From Acidisoma cellulosilyticum (GTDB lineage: Bacteria > Pseudomonadota > Alphaproteobacteria > Acetobacterales > Acetobacteraceae), in assembly GCF_020621385.1 (NCBI RefSeq), contig NZ_JAESVA010000004.1, positions 62,001 through 126,000 of the forward strand: DNA of 64,000 nucleotides, given 5' to 3'. The notes beneath the pieces are model-generated. The model was not told the origin of the DNA. It worked only from the letters and a program-made list of their open reading frames with translations, and did no database searches. The first letter of the stretch is position 1. Each line of letters starts with the position of its first letter. Shown piece after piece: positions 8,701 through 16,656 of this stretch. The position numbers were made by a program, and so were the translations under genes.

Positions 8701-11700
8701 ATGGCGACAGTGAGCAATGCGAACGCGGTCGCCTTGGGCGCGAATGTGGCAACCGCACTCTACGGGGTTACCGGGGCGGGGGTGAAGATCGGCATCATCT
8801 CGGACAGTTTCGACGCGCTCGGCGGCGCGGCCCAGGATATGGCCGACGGCAATCTGCCGACCACCGTCACGGTCCTGAACGACAACCCGACGGGCGCGGA
8901 CGAAGGGCGGGCGATGACGGAACTGGCGTATCAGATTGCGCCAGGGGCTTCCTATTATTTTGCCGCCGGTGGCGACACGGTCGCGAGCTGTGCCGCCGCC
9001 GTGGCCGCGCTGCAGGCCGCCGGCTGCACCATCATCATCGACGATCTTGGTTATGGCAGCAGCGAATCTTTCTTTCAGACGGGCACCGTGCTGGATAACG
9101 CTATTCAGACCGCCGTGGCCGCCGGGGTGAGCTATTTCTCGGCCGCCGGCAATGACGGTCAGAACTTTATCGAACAAGGCTTCACCCCGCTCAGCGTGAC
9201 GGTTCCAGGCATTGGGGATGTGGTGGCGAATGATTTTGGCGACGGCAGCCCCTATACGACCATCACGCTCGCTGAAGGCGAGGCGACCACGCTTCTGCTG
9301 GAATGGGCGCAGCCCTTCGCGACGATCGGCACCGCAGGCGCCGGTGCGCAGAACAGCCTGGCCTTCTATCTGATCGACAGCGAGGGGAACGTCGTTGCCG
9401 AGTCGACCGAATCCGAACTCGGCGGCGATCCGACGCAAGGCATTGCGTTTACAAACACCACGACCTCCACTCAGTTCACGCTCGTCGTCGTACAGAATGG
9501 CGGCGTGGTGCCAACCGGCCAGCAATTCATCATCGACCAGATCACCGGCAGCGCGACCTTCGATAGTGCTGACGCAGGGACGGGCTCGGGCAATATTCTG
9601 GGCCATGAGCTTTTGACGGATACGAATGTCGTCGGCGCCGTCACCTACAGCAACACGCCCGCCTACGGACAGACGCCGGTTCCCGCCGCCTATACCTCGA
9701 CCGGCCCGGGCGAGATCCTGTTCGACGTGCAGGGCAATCCGCTTGCCACCCCGATCGTCGCGGACGAGCCGAATTTCGTGGGTGTTTCCGGTTCCGACAC
9801 CTCTGTGCCCGGTTTCGCGCCATTCAGCGGCACGTCGGCGGCGGCGCCGAATGTGGGCGCGGTCGGCGCCCTGATGCTGCAGGCAAATAGCGGGTTGACG
9901 ACGACCGAGGTCACCGCGCTTCTGGAGCAATCCACCATTCCGGTCGATACGACGATCGCCAATGCCGGGGAGGGGCTGGTGCAGGCCCGCGCGGCCGTGG
10001 AACTCGCCGCCGCCGCGCTCGGCGCACGCTGGTCCGACAGCGCGGGCGGCAACTGGAATGACGCGGCGGCATGGTCCACCGGAACGGCGCCGACTACCGA
10101 TGGCGCGGCCATGCTGAGCGATGATCTGGGCGCCATCACCGGCAGCTATACGGTGACCGTCGATACCGCGTCCGACGCGGCGGGGTCGCTGACCTTGTCC
10201 GCGCCCGCAGGGTCATCCGTGACGCTGGCGGTGGCGGCGACAGGCGTGCTCGCGATCGGCGGCCCGGCCACCAGCAATATCACCGCCGGGGATTTTCTGG
10301 TCGCGACGGGAGGCACCCTGTCGATCGGCGGCGGTACCCTGAACGTCGCTGGGTCATTGAACGTCAATGATGGCATCGTTCTGCTCGCGGCCGGGCAGAT
10401 CACGGCCAATAACTATGCCCAGATTGCCGGCGGCATCGCGATCGGCGGCGCCAGTGGCGATGGCGCGGGTGCGACCATCTCTCTCACCGGCACGCTCGGC
10501 ATCTTTGAAACCGGTGGCGAATTCGCGCTGTACGACGAGGCCGTCGTCAATACGACGACGGCTCTTTTTTCGGATTCGACATTCAGCATCGGTAGCGCGA
10601 GCGACAGCTTCAACGATGCGGGACAGGCGACGTTCTACAATACCGGCTTCATCGATGCGGGCAGCTTCACCAGTACGGCGCTGGAATATTACGGCGGTGA
10701 GGCCTCGATCATCGAGGCGGCGCTGCTGTCGACCAGTTCGCTCTCGATCGGGTCCGCCACCTCCGTCTTCACCCTGGCGGGCACGCTGGACGATGCGGGC
10801 GAGCTTAATATCGGCATGGGCACGACCGGCGGCACGATCGGCATTGAGGAGACGGGCTCGCTGACCATTGGCAGCAGTGCGAGCGGCGTCGGCATTACCT
10901 TTTCCAGCGACGGCGGATGGCTGGACTTCGCCTCTGCCGACAGCGCGGTGCTGGCTACCGGCCTGACCTCCATCATTTCCGGGTTCCAATATGGGTCAAG
11001 CGTGATCGAGTTCGGCGCTCTCACCTATGATGCCAATGACAGCTACAGCTTCGATGATGGCGCATTGTCGATCTATGACGGGTCGACACTTCTGGCCGCC
11101 CTGGCGCTTGACTCCGCCGCAAGCTATGCGGGTTTCGATCTCAAGGCGGGCGCGGATGATCAACTGGAAATCTCGGCGATGCCGTGTTTTGCGGCTGGAA
11201 CGCAGATCCTGACCGAGCGCGGGCCTGTGGCGGTGGAGCATTTGACCCTGGACGATCGCGCCATCACGGCGGATGGCCGCAGGGAGGCGATCGTCTGGAT
11301 CGGCTCGCGGCGGGTCGATTGCCGGCGCCATGCCATGCCGGGCCAAGTTCTGCCGGTTCGCGTGGCAGCCCAGGCCTTCGGGCCTCAACAGCCCGCGCGC
11401 GACCTGTATCTGTCACCCGATCACGCGCTGTTCGTCGATGGGGTGCTTATTCCCGTCAAGCACCTGATCGACGGCGCGGCGATCCGGCAGGTCGATGTCG
11501 ACGCAGTCACCTATTTCCATGTCGAACTCGGCCGCCATCAGATCGTCCTGGCGGAAGGGCTGGCTGTGGAAAGCTATCTGGATACCGGTGACCGCGCTGC
11601 CTTCGCGGCGGGGCAGGTCGTTGCTCTGCATCCGGCCTGGGGGCCGTCTGGCATCGACGCATCGCTCATAATGGAGGCGATGGGCTATGCTCCTCTGCGC

Positions 11701-11802
11701 GTGGCGGGCGTTGAGCTCGATCGTGCCCGTGCGATGCTGGCAAAGTCTCGGCACGCGACCGAAGATTGTGTCAGTGAGAAGAGAGCATGGCGCGCACCAT
11801 AA
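8701..11802 (+). CDS. Subtilase-like (S8) peptidase with beta-rich passenger and C-terminal Hint domain
   Basis: 1033 residues. Residues 1-440 form a subtilase-like domain: Asp35 in GVKIGIISDSFD, Asn151 in SAAGNDGQ (oxyanion hole) and Ser379 in FSGTSAAAPN. The HGTHVAG motif is absent; in its place is DEGRAMTELAYQIAPG with Glu68. Residues 450-825 are low-complexity Gly/Ala/Ser/Thr beta repeats like strand-loop-strand adhesin passengers. A Hint_2-type domain starts at Cys829 (PCFAAGTQILTERG) and includes LSPDHALFVDG, suggesting self-cleavage before the Cys. No N-terminal signal peptide is visible, so the export route is unclear. The ATG at 8701 follows GAGAGACGAG; an upstream in-frame start at 8650 is less likely. 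Confidence 0.82.
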   Translation: MATVSNANAVALGANVATALYGVTGAGVKIGIISDSFDALGGAAQDMADGNLPTTVTVLNDNPTGADEGRAMTELAYQIAPGASYYFAAGGDTVASCAAAVAALQAAGCTIIIDDLGYGSSESFFQTGTVLDNAIQTAVAAGVSYFSAAGNDGQNFIEQGFTPLSVTVPGIGDVVANDFGDGSPYTTITLAEGEATTLLLEWAQPFATIGTAGAGAQNSLAFYLIDSEGNVVAESTESELGGDPTQGIAFTNTTTSTQFTLVVVQNGGVVPTGQQFIIDQITGSATFDSADAGTGSGNILGHELLTDTNVVGAVTYSNTPAYGQTPVPAAYTSTGPGEILFDVQGNPLATPIVADEPNFVGVSGSDTSVPGFAPFSGTSAAAPNVGAVGALMLQANSGLTTTEVTALLEQSTIPVDTTIANAGEGLVQARAAVELAAAALGARWSDSAGGNWNDAAAWSTGTAPTTDGAAMLSDDLGAITGSYTVTVDTASDAAGSLTLSAPAGSSVTLAVAATGVLAIGGPATSNITAGDFLVATGGTLSIGGGTLNVAGSLNVNDGIVLLAAGQITANNYAQIAGGIAIGGASGDGAGATISLTGTLGIFETGGEFALYDEAVVNTTTALFSDSTFSIGSASDSFNDAGQATFYNTGFIDAGSFTSTALEYYGGEASIIEAALLSTSSLSIGSATSVFTLAGTLDDAGELNIGMGTTGGTIGIEETGSLTIGSSASGVGITFSSDGGWLDFASADSAVLATGLTSIISGFQYGSSVIEFGALTYDANDSYSFDDGALSIYDGSTLLAALALDSAASYAGFDLKAGADDQLEISAMPCFAAGTQILTERGPVAVEHLTLDDRAITADGRREAIVWIGSRRVDCRRHAMPGQVLPVRVAAQAFGPQQPARDLYLSPDHALFVDGVLIPVKHLIDGAAIRQVDVDAVTYFHVELGRHQIVLAEGLAVESYLDTGDRAAFAAGQVVALHPAWGPSGIDASLIMEAMGYAPLRVAGVELDRARAMLAKSRHATEDCVSEKRAWRAP

Positions 11803-12137
11803 AGCCGTTGAGCAGCACGATCCTGGACCGCCTGACCCATGTGTTGGTGCGCTATTTGGGGATTCGCCCCTCCAGCCCCGAGGCCCTCGCGGCGGTGGTG
11901 GAGCCAAACCAGAATTTCGTCAGAATGCTGAAGGCCTCGTATTGGGAGCCGGGCCAGGATCTGGATACGGCGGATAGGAGCGCGTTTTTCACCCTGATCG
12001 CGCTTCGCTTCGCGGGCGAGGCTTGGCCGTCTCAGGAACAAGGCAAGGCCTATTTCACCAAGACCTTTTTGCCGCGCCTGCATGAGGGTGCGGAGGCAGC
12101 CGGTTGGGCCGTCGTCGAACCGGGGGAGCAAGATTGA
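11787..12137 (+). CDS. Small hypothetical protein overlapping the subtilase/Hint gene
   Basis: 116 residues, acidic and helical-looking, with no signal peptide, membrane segment or Cys. I recognise no family. The start (ATG at 11787, with GAGAAGAGAG upstream) lies 16 bases inside the end of the subtilase/Hint gene, which implies translational coupling and a linked role such as a chaperone, cofactor or immunity-like partner for that protein. The latter is inference from position only. Confidence 0.7.
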   Translation: MARTIKPLSSTILDRLTHVLVRYLGIRPSSPEALAAVVEPNQNFVRMLKASYWEPGQDLDTADRSAFFTLIALRFAGEAWPSQEQGKAYFTKTFLPRLHEGAEAAGWAVVEPGEQD

Positions 12138-12218
12138 CGCCTGACGATCAGGGCAATATTGCGCCCTATCCGGCGCGGCATGTGGTTGGCCGCGTCGGTT
12201 GCCGCGGCCCGACTCGCA

Positions 12219-12431
12219 TCATTTCTTCTCGGAACGGGCTTTCCAGAAGGTCATGTCAGCTTCTTTGGTGAACATGACCCTGGCCCCCGTGGCCCCCAGG
12301 CTGACGCGAATATTGCCGCCATTGCGCTCGCGGTGATCGGCGGTCCAGGACTGGAACTTCGGATCATCCGCCGTCATTCCCTTAAATTCGAGAACGCCCA
12401 CGACCTCGTCCTGCTTCCGACGTTTCACCAT
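12219..12431 (-). CDS. Small hypothetical protein
   Basis: A 70-residue basic protein beginning MVKRRKQDEVVGVLEF. The start at 12431 is supported by AATGAGGATC eight bases upstream; an alternative start at 12530 would add 33 Arg/Ala-rich residues of doubtful coding character. It converges on the 116-residue gene. No domain recognised. Confidence 0.45.
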   Translation of the reverse strand: MVKRRKQDEVVGVLEFKGMTADDPKFQSWTADHRERNGGNIRVSLGATGARVMFTKEADMTFWKARSEKK

Positions 12432-12736
12432 GTCATGATCCTCATTCTGTCGTGCGGACCGTCTCACGGCAGCAAGCGAGCGGCCAGCGAGCCGTCCGGC
12501 GTTACGGGCGTGGGCGGTGCGTGAAGGCAAATCTGTCTGGCAGCGGCCTTGAAGGACGGCGGCAACAGCGCGGCAGGACAGTCACTTGCGCACCGAAGCT
12601 TCGCCGCGCGATCGCAGGCTCTTCGGGCGGAGCTTTAGCCCAGCTTCAGAAACCGCACAAGTTGGGCCGTTTTCAGGCCGTGCCGGGTCATCCGTTTGCC
12701 TGGGCGGCAGCGGTCTATCGACGGGACGGGGGACGT
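12432..12736. other. 305-base stretch without a recognised gene
   Basis: It lies between the small hypothetical gene and the end of the MdtG-like gene. Short open frames here have no ribosome binding site or recognisable motif. I see no terminator hairpin with a T-run and no repeat. Confidence 0.4.
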
Positions 12737-13939
12737 CTATCGCTTTTTCAACAAGCCGATAACCTGCCAATTATAGGCGGCGCCGAACAGGAGCAGCAGG
12801 CAGGTGCCAAGGAATACGGCCCGCATGCCGATATGGCCGCCGATCAATCCTCCGACCAGGGGGCCGGCCACCTGTCCCGCGAATTGCGCAGAAAGCGAAT
12901 AGCCCATGATGGCCCCGACGCTGCGATCGGGGACATTGTGGCGGATGACGGCGGCGATGCAGGGCAGCAGACCACCCAAGGCCAGACCCATGCAGAAGCG
13001 CAGAAGGATGAGTTGCCAGCCCGCGGTGACAAAGGCCTGGGGAATGAGCAAGAGGCCTGCCAAGGTCAGCGCCAGGACGATCACGATCGGATGGCCGATC
13101 CTGTCCGCGAGTTTGCCGAGCTGCGACGCTGACAGAATACTGCCCAGGGCGGCGGCCGACATGACGAAGCCGGCGACAACCGTGACGCGTCTGGGATCAT
13201 CGATCAGGCTGCCGACATAGACGGTGATGATCGGCTCTATGGACATATTGGCGAACATCAACAGCATGCCCGTGCCGAGCATGATGGCGACGACCTTTTT
13301 ATGCGGGATCTGCGACCATCCGCCCTTGGGTCGGGTTTTGGAAACACCGGGAGCGGACGGTGGCTCTCGGATCAAAAACAGCGTCGCCAGGAAGGCCAGG
13401 AAGATGAGGGCGCCCGCCCCCCAGAAGGTCGCGCGGATGCCGATCACCGGCGGCAATGCGCCGCCGACCAGAGGGCCGAGCAGATTGCCGGCCATGACGC
13501 CGGAGGAGAGCATGCCGAGCGCCCAGGCGGAGCGGGCTTTCGGCGTCTGCACCGCGACCAGGATGGTCGAGCCCGAGGCATAGCCGCCGGCGATGCCGGC
13601 AAGGAGCCGCAATCCCACGAGTTGCCAGATATTCGTCGACAGGCCGATCAGCGACATGGTCACCGCCATGCCGAGACTGGCGCGGACCAGCATGAGCTTG
13701 CGGCCGAAGCGGTCGCCGAGATGGCCCCAAAGCGGGGCCGTCAGCCCCGCCGTGATGAAGGTCGCGCTATAGGCCAGGCCAGAAAATTGCACGATTGCGG
13801 CATGGCCCCGCACGCCGAGCTGGGCGACGTAGATCGGCAGGAAGGGCAGAAGGAGGGTCATCGCAAACACGGTTGCGAAGGAGCCGAAAACGCAGACGGC
13901 GAGATTGCGTCGCCAGTAGACGTTGTGATCCGTTTGCAT
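12737..13939 (-). CDS. mdtG: MFS drug/metabolite exporter, MdtG-like (DHA1, 12 TM)
   Basis: 400 residues with about twelve membrane helices. Segments YWRRNLAVCVFGSF, PFLPIYVAQLGV, GRKLMLVRASLGM and NIWQLVGLRLLAGI match the layout of E. coli MdtG, a proton-driven exporter. GHLGDRFGRK is the MFS signature between helices 2 and 3. The start at 13939 (MQTDHNVYW) follows GAAGAAG and is preferred because longer frames would translate the operator at 13985-13996. It is divergent from the GntR gene at 14066, whose product probably represses it. Confidence 0.85.
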   Translation of the reverse strand: MQTDHNVYWRRNLAVCVFGSFATVFAMTLLLPFLPIYVAQLGVRGHAAIVQFSGLAYSATFITAGLTAPLWGHLGDRFGRKLMLVRASLGMAVTMSLIGLSTNIWQLVGLRLLAGIAGGYASGSTILVAVQTPKARSAWALGMLSSGVMAGNLLGPLVGGALPPVIGIRATFWGAGALIFLAFLATLFLIREPPSAPGVSKTRPKGGWSQIPHKKVVAIMLGTGMLLMFANMSIEPIITVYVGSLIDDPRRVTVVAGFVMSAAALGSILSASQLGKLADRIGHPIVIVLALTLAGLLLIPQAFVTAGWQLILLRFCMGLALGGLLPCIAAVIRHNVPDRSVGAIMGYSLSAQFAGQVAGPLVGGLIGGHIGMRAVFLGTCLLLLFGAAYNWQVIGLLKKR

Positions 13940-13981
13940 CAGGACTTCTTCGGTCTTGTGTCGCACATTGTCTGGCGTCCC

Positions 13982-13999
13982 ATTTTGGTATACCAAGAT
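13982..13999. promoter_or_regulatory. Putative GntR/FCD operator, TTGGTATACCAA
   Basis: TTGGTATACCAA (13985-13996) is a perfect 12-base palindrome; with one mismatch it extends to 13982-13999 (ATTTTGGTATACCAAGAT). The TGGTATACCA core is typical of FCD-type GntR operators. It sits between the exporter start (13939) and the divergent GntR start (14066), just downstream of a predicted exporter promoter. Confidence 0.7.
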
Positions 14000-14003
14000 G
14001 GTC

Positions 14004-14033
14004 GACATAAGATAGGGATCGGCTTTCTGTCAA
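14004..14033 (-). promoter_or_regulatory. Putative promoter of the MdtG-like gene
   Basis: On the minus strand TTGACA (14033-14028) is followed after 18 bases by TATGTC (14009-14004), a weak -10. The transcript would begin just before the TTGGTATACCAA operator, a layout that allows roadblock repression. Confidence 0.35.
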
Positions 14034-14065
14034 TTGAGGGGGATTGGGCTGAAATCGTGACGCAG

Positions 14066-14716
14066 ATGCAGGAGATGGAGGACAAGCTGCGCCGGATGAT
14101 TCTCGACATGGAGATCGGTCCCGGCGAGCGGTTGACCGAGCGCTGGGTCGAAGGGCAATTGGGCGCTTCCCGGACGTCGGTACGGACCGCCTTGTTTCGG
14201 TTGGAAGCGGAAGGGCTTGTCAGCCGGGACGGGCGTGGCTGGATCGTGCCGCCCATCGACCTGGAAGAGATCGACCAGCTTTTTACCTATCGCGCGGTGC
14301 TTGAGACCGCGGCGATCAGGCTCGGTGGCGCCAAGGCGCATGCGAGCGATCTAAACGACATAGAAGCCGTGCTGGATTCGGTCGATGCCGACGCCTCTCC
14401 CGATCTGGCGCACCGGGCGGGCCAGGACTTTCATGTCAGGATCGCGCGCCTTTCCGGCAACGACTTCATCACCCGCGCTGTCTCGGATGCCATGACACGC
14501 CTGTCACGCGTGCGTTGGCTTGAAAGCAATCCGAAGCACCGTGGTTGGGACGAGCATCGCGCGGTGCTGAATGCCATACGCGACAAAGAAATTGATCTCG
14601 CAATAAAATTGATCGAGGCCCATATAATCGATACGCGAGATCGGCTCATTGCCAGCCTTCAAGGCAGCCGACGCAGTCTGCGCGCGCGGGGGATCGGGCT
14701 TAAAGCCGAGACCTGA
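14066..14716 (+). CDS. GntR family transcriptional regulator, FCD subfamily
   Basis: 216 residues. The winged helix (GERLTERWVEGQLGASRTSVRTALFRLEAEGLV) is followed by an FCD ligand domain with DFHVRIARLSGN and WDEHRAVLNAI, which carry the usual metal-binding His residues. The start is uncertain: ATG 14066 is used here, while GTG 14057 and ATG 14075 are alternatives in the same frame. Its position opposite the MdtG-like exporter with a palindrome between them suggests ligand-relieved repression of that exporter and probably of itself. Confidence 0.85.
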   Translation: MQEMEDKLRRMILDMEIGPGERLTERWVEGQLGASRTSVRTALFRLEAEGLVSRDGRGWIVPPIDLEEIDQLFTYRAVLETAAIRLGGAKAHASDLNDIEAVLDSVDADASPDLAHRAGQDFHVRIARLSGNDFITRAVSDAMTRLSRVRWLESNPKHRGWDEHRAVLNAIRDKEIDLAIKLIEAHIIDTRDRLIASLQGSRRSLRARGIGLKAET

Positions 14717-14758
14717 AGCCCTTGGCCGCTGGCGCGGGACCGGCAGTCTGTGCGCGCC

Positions 14759-15640
14759 TCACGCAGGGACCTCGGCCAGCACAATCTTTTCCGCCTCACC
14801 GACGAAGCGCCGGATCAGCGGCAGGGCATTGCTGGCGCGCGACCAGGCGATGCCGATCTCACGCTCCGGGGCGTCAGGCAGAACAAGCTTGCGCAGGCGA
14901 ATGCCTTCGGGCCAGGGCGACATCCAATCGGGCACGACGGCGACACCGACGCCGAGGCTGACCAGGCGGGCGATCGCTTCCAGAGAGTTCAGCTCATAAA
15001 GCTCGGCCAGCCAAAGCTTGTGCTTGCGAAGCCAACCATCGACCAGCCGCCCGCCCCAATAGTTACGGTCATAGCGGATGAAGGGATATTGCCGGAGCAG
15101 CTGCATGGGATCCTCGCCCGTGCTGTCCTCGGGCGCCAGCAGCACCATCTTCTCGCGCCGCAGGACGTGCCAGTCCGTATCCTTGGGCAGATAGAATTGC
15201 GGTCGCGTGATGATCGCCAGATCGATCTCGCGGTCGCGGACCGCCTGATAGAGCTGGCCGGAAACATCGGTCAGGATGCGGATCTCGATCCGGGGGAAAT
15301 TCCGGTGCATCGCGTGCAGCGTGCCGGGCAGGATGCCGAGCAATACGCTTTGCACGACGCCGATCCGCAGGAGGCCGCTATCGAGATCGCTGGCGGCGGC
15401 GGATTTCAGATCGCGTTCGGCCGCGAGCAGTCGGTGGATGTCGGTCAGCGCGGCCGTGGCGGCGGGGCTCGGGCGCATGGCATGCCCCGCACGCAGGATC
15501 AGCGGCTGGCCGATTTCGTCCTCCAGCGCCTTGATACGCTGAACGACGGCCGAGGGCGTGATGTTCATCCGCCGCGCCGTCTCGGAGATCGACCCGGTTT
15601 CAATGACGGTGATCAGGGTCTGCAGGAAGCGGGTTTCCAT
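14759..15640 (-). CDS. LysR family transcriptional regulator
   Basis: 293 residues, the normal length. The N-terminal helix-turn-helix (FLQTLITVIETGSISETARRMNITPSAVVQRIKALEDEIG) is followed by a type-2 periplasmic-binding-fold effector domain (LRIGVVQSVLLGIL to the C-terminus). It is divergent from the operon beginning at 15855 (ModA-like, MFS, racemase-like, otnK, otnC) and is the obvious regulator of that operon, probably sensing a pathway acid. Confidence 0.9.
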   Translation of the reverse strand: METRFLQTLITVIETGSISETARRMNITPSAVVQRIKALEDEIGQPLILRAGHAMRPSPAATAALTDIHRLLAAERDLKSAAASDLDSGLLRIGVVQSVLLGILPGTLHAMHRNFPRIEIRILTDVSGQLYQAVRDREIDLAIITRPQFYLPKDTDWHVLRREKMVLLAPEDSTGEDPMQLLRQYPFIRYDRNYWGGRLVDGWLRKHKLWLAELYELNSLEAIARLVSLGVGVAVVPDWMSPWPEGIRLRKLVLPDAPEREIGIAWSRASNALPLIRRFVGEAEKIVLAEVPA

Positions 15641-15714
15641 GGTTTTTCGACCCTATCCCGACTGGCGATCCTGCCGGTGCATTCGCCTGAGCCTAAAGCG
15701 GTTTGAACTTTAAG

Positions 15715-15728
15715 GAAATCTGAATTTC
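15715..15728. promoter_or_regulatory. Possible LysR recognition site
   Basis: GAAAT-CTGA-ATTTC is a perfect 5-4-5 inverted repeat in the control region between lysR and the divergent acid-sugar operon. It is short and AT-rich, so it may occur by chance. Confidence 0.3.
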
Positions 15729-15854
15729 GAAAGCGATAATACGCATATTCCCTTGGGTTTGTCTTCCGTGGGAGACAACACCCTGGCCAAGTGACGGCAG
15801 GGTCGGTCCACCGATCCGTCGCCATCGGCACAAAAACAAAGATCCGGGGGATGC

Positions 15855-16556
15855 ATGAGCGACGCGCAGACGACACTGAGAATCTTCAGCGGCCTGGCCG
15901 TGCGCGCGGCTTTCGACGATGGGCTGCTGGACGCCTTCGAACGCTCCGGCATTGCGGTCGATGTGGCCTGGAATCCGACCACCGTTATCGAGGCGAAGAT
16001 CGCCCGTGGCGAGACTGCCGATCTGATCATCGCGACGACCGGGTCCATCCAGAAGCTGGTCGATAAGGGTGTGGTTGACGGCGATAGCTGCCAGCCGCTC
16101 GTCGACGCCTGTCTGGGCGTCGCCGTCGCCCAGGGCGCGCCGAAGCCCCGGATCGGCTCCACGGTCGAATTCTTCTCGGCGCTGAAGAACGCGCGTTCCG
16201 TTGCCTGGTCGCTCGGTGGGCAGAGCGGGATCTATCTTGAGACGCTGCTGGCCGGGCAGGGGCTGCTGGATGAGGTCAAGGCGCGCGCCTCGACGATCCC
16301 CGAAGGCTTCACCGCCGAACAGATCGTCAAGGGCGATGCCGACCTGGCCATACAGCAGGTCAGCGAGTTGATGGTCGTGAAGGGTGTCGACATCGTCGGC
16401 CCCTTTCCCGAGGAGCTGCAGACCTGGACGCCGTTCCGGATCGGCATTTTCACCCAGTCCGCGAACAAGGAAGCGGCGGAAGCCTTCATCGCTTTCCTGC
16501 AAGGCGCCGAGGCACAGGACAGTTTCCTGCGCAACGGCGTCAGACTGGCCGCCTGA
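15855..16556 (+). CDS. ModA-like substrate-binding-fold protein without signal peptide
   Basis: 233 residues with the fold of the molybdate/sulfate-type binding proteins: LRIFSGLAVRAAFDDGLLDAF at the N-terminus, then ADLIIATTGSIQKLVDKG, and a C-terminal FLQGAEAQDSFLRNGVRLA that matches the end of ModA-type proteins. It starts directly with the first beta strand, with no hydrophobic leader, so it should be cytoplasmic. No permease or ATPase for it is nearby. It heads the acid-sugar operon and may act as a ligand sensor or carrier rather than a transporter component. Function is unresolved. Confidence 0.75.
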   Translation: MSDAQTTLRIFSGLAVRAAFDDGLLDAFERSGIAVDVAWNPTTVIEAKIARGETADLIIATTGSIQKLVDKGVVDGDSCQPLVDACLGVAVAQGAPKPRIGSTVEFFSALKNARSVAWSLGGQSGIYLETLLAGQGLLDEVKARASTIPEGFTAEQIVKGDADLAIQQVSELMVVKGVDIVGPFPEELQTWTPFRIGIFTQSANKEAAEAFIAFLQGAEAQDSFLRNGVRLAA

Positions 16557-16561
16557 CGGGG

Positions 16562-16593
16562 ATGACGCGGCCGAAACCAAAAAGGCGCGTCAT
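16562..16593 (+). other. mRNA hairpin between the ModA-like and MFS genes
   Basis: ATGACGCG (16562-16569) pairs perfectly with CGCGTCAT (16586-16593) around a 16-base A-rich loop, followed by TTTAA. It could be a weak terminator or attenuator, or a stabilising hairpin that separates expression of the first gene from the rest of the operon. Confidence 0.4.
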
Positions 16594-16656
16594 TTAACGG
16601 CAACCGACGTCCGGGACAACGGACCAAAAAAGACTTAGCTGGAGGACAGGAAACCC

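Noticed and set aside
12188-12209. GGCCGCG/CGCGGCC hairpin between the two small converging genes as a terminator
   Set aside because: The 7-bp stem has no following T-run on either strand.
13301-14065. N-terminal extension of the GntR gene at 14066 by over 250 codons
   Set aside because: The extension is antisense to the MdtG-like exporter; the winged helix begins just after 14066.
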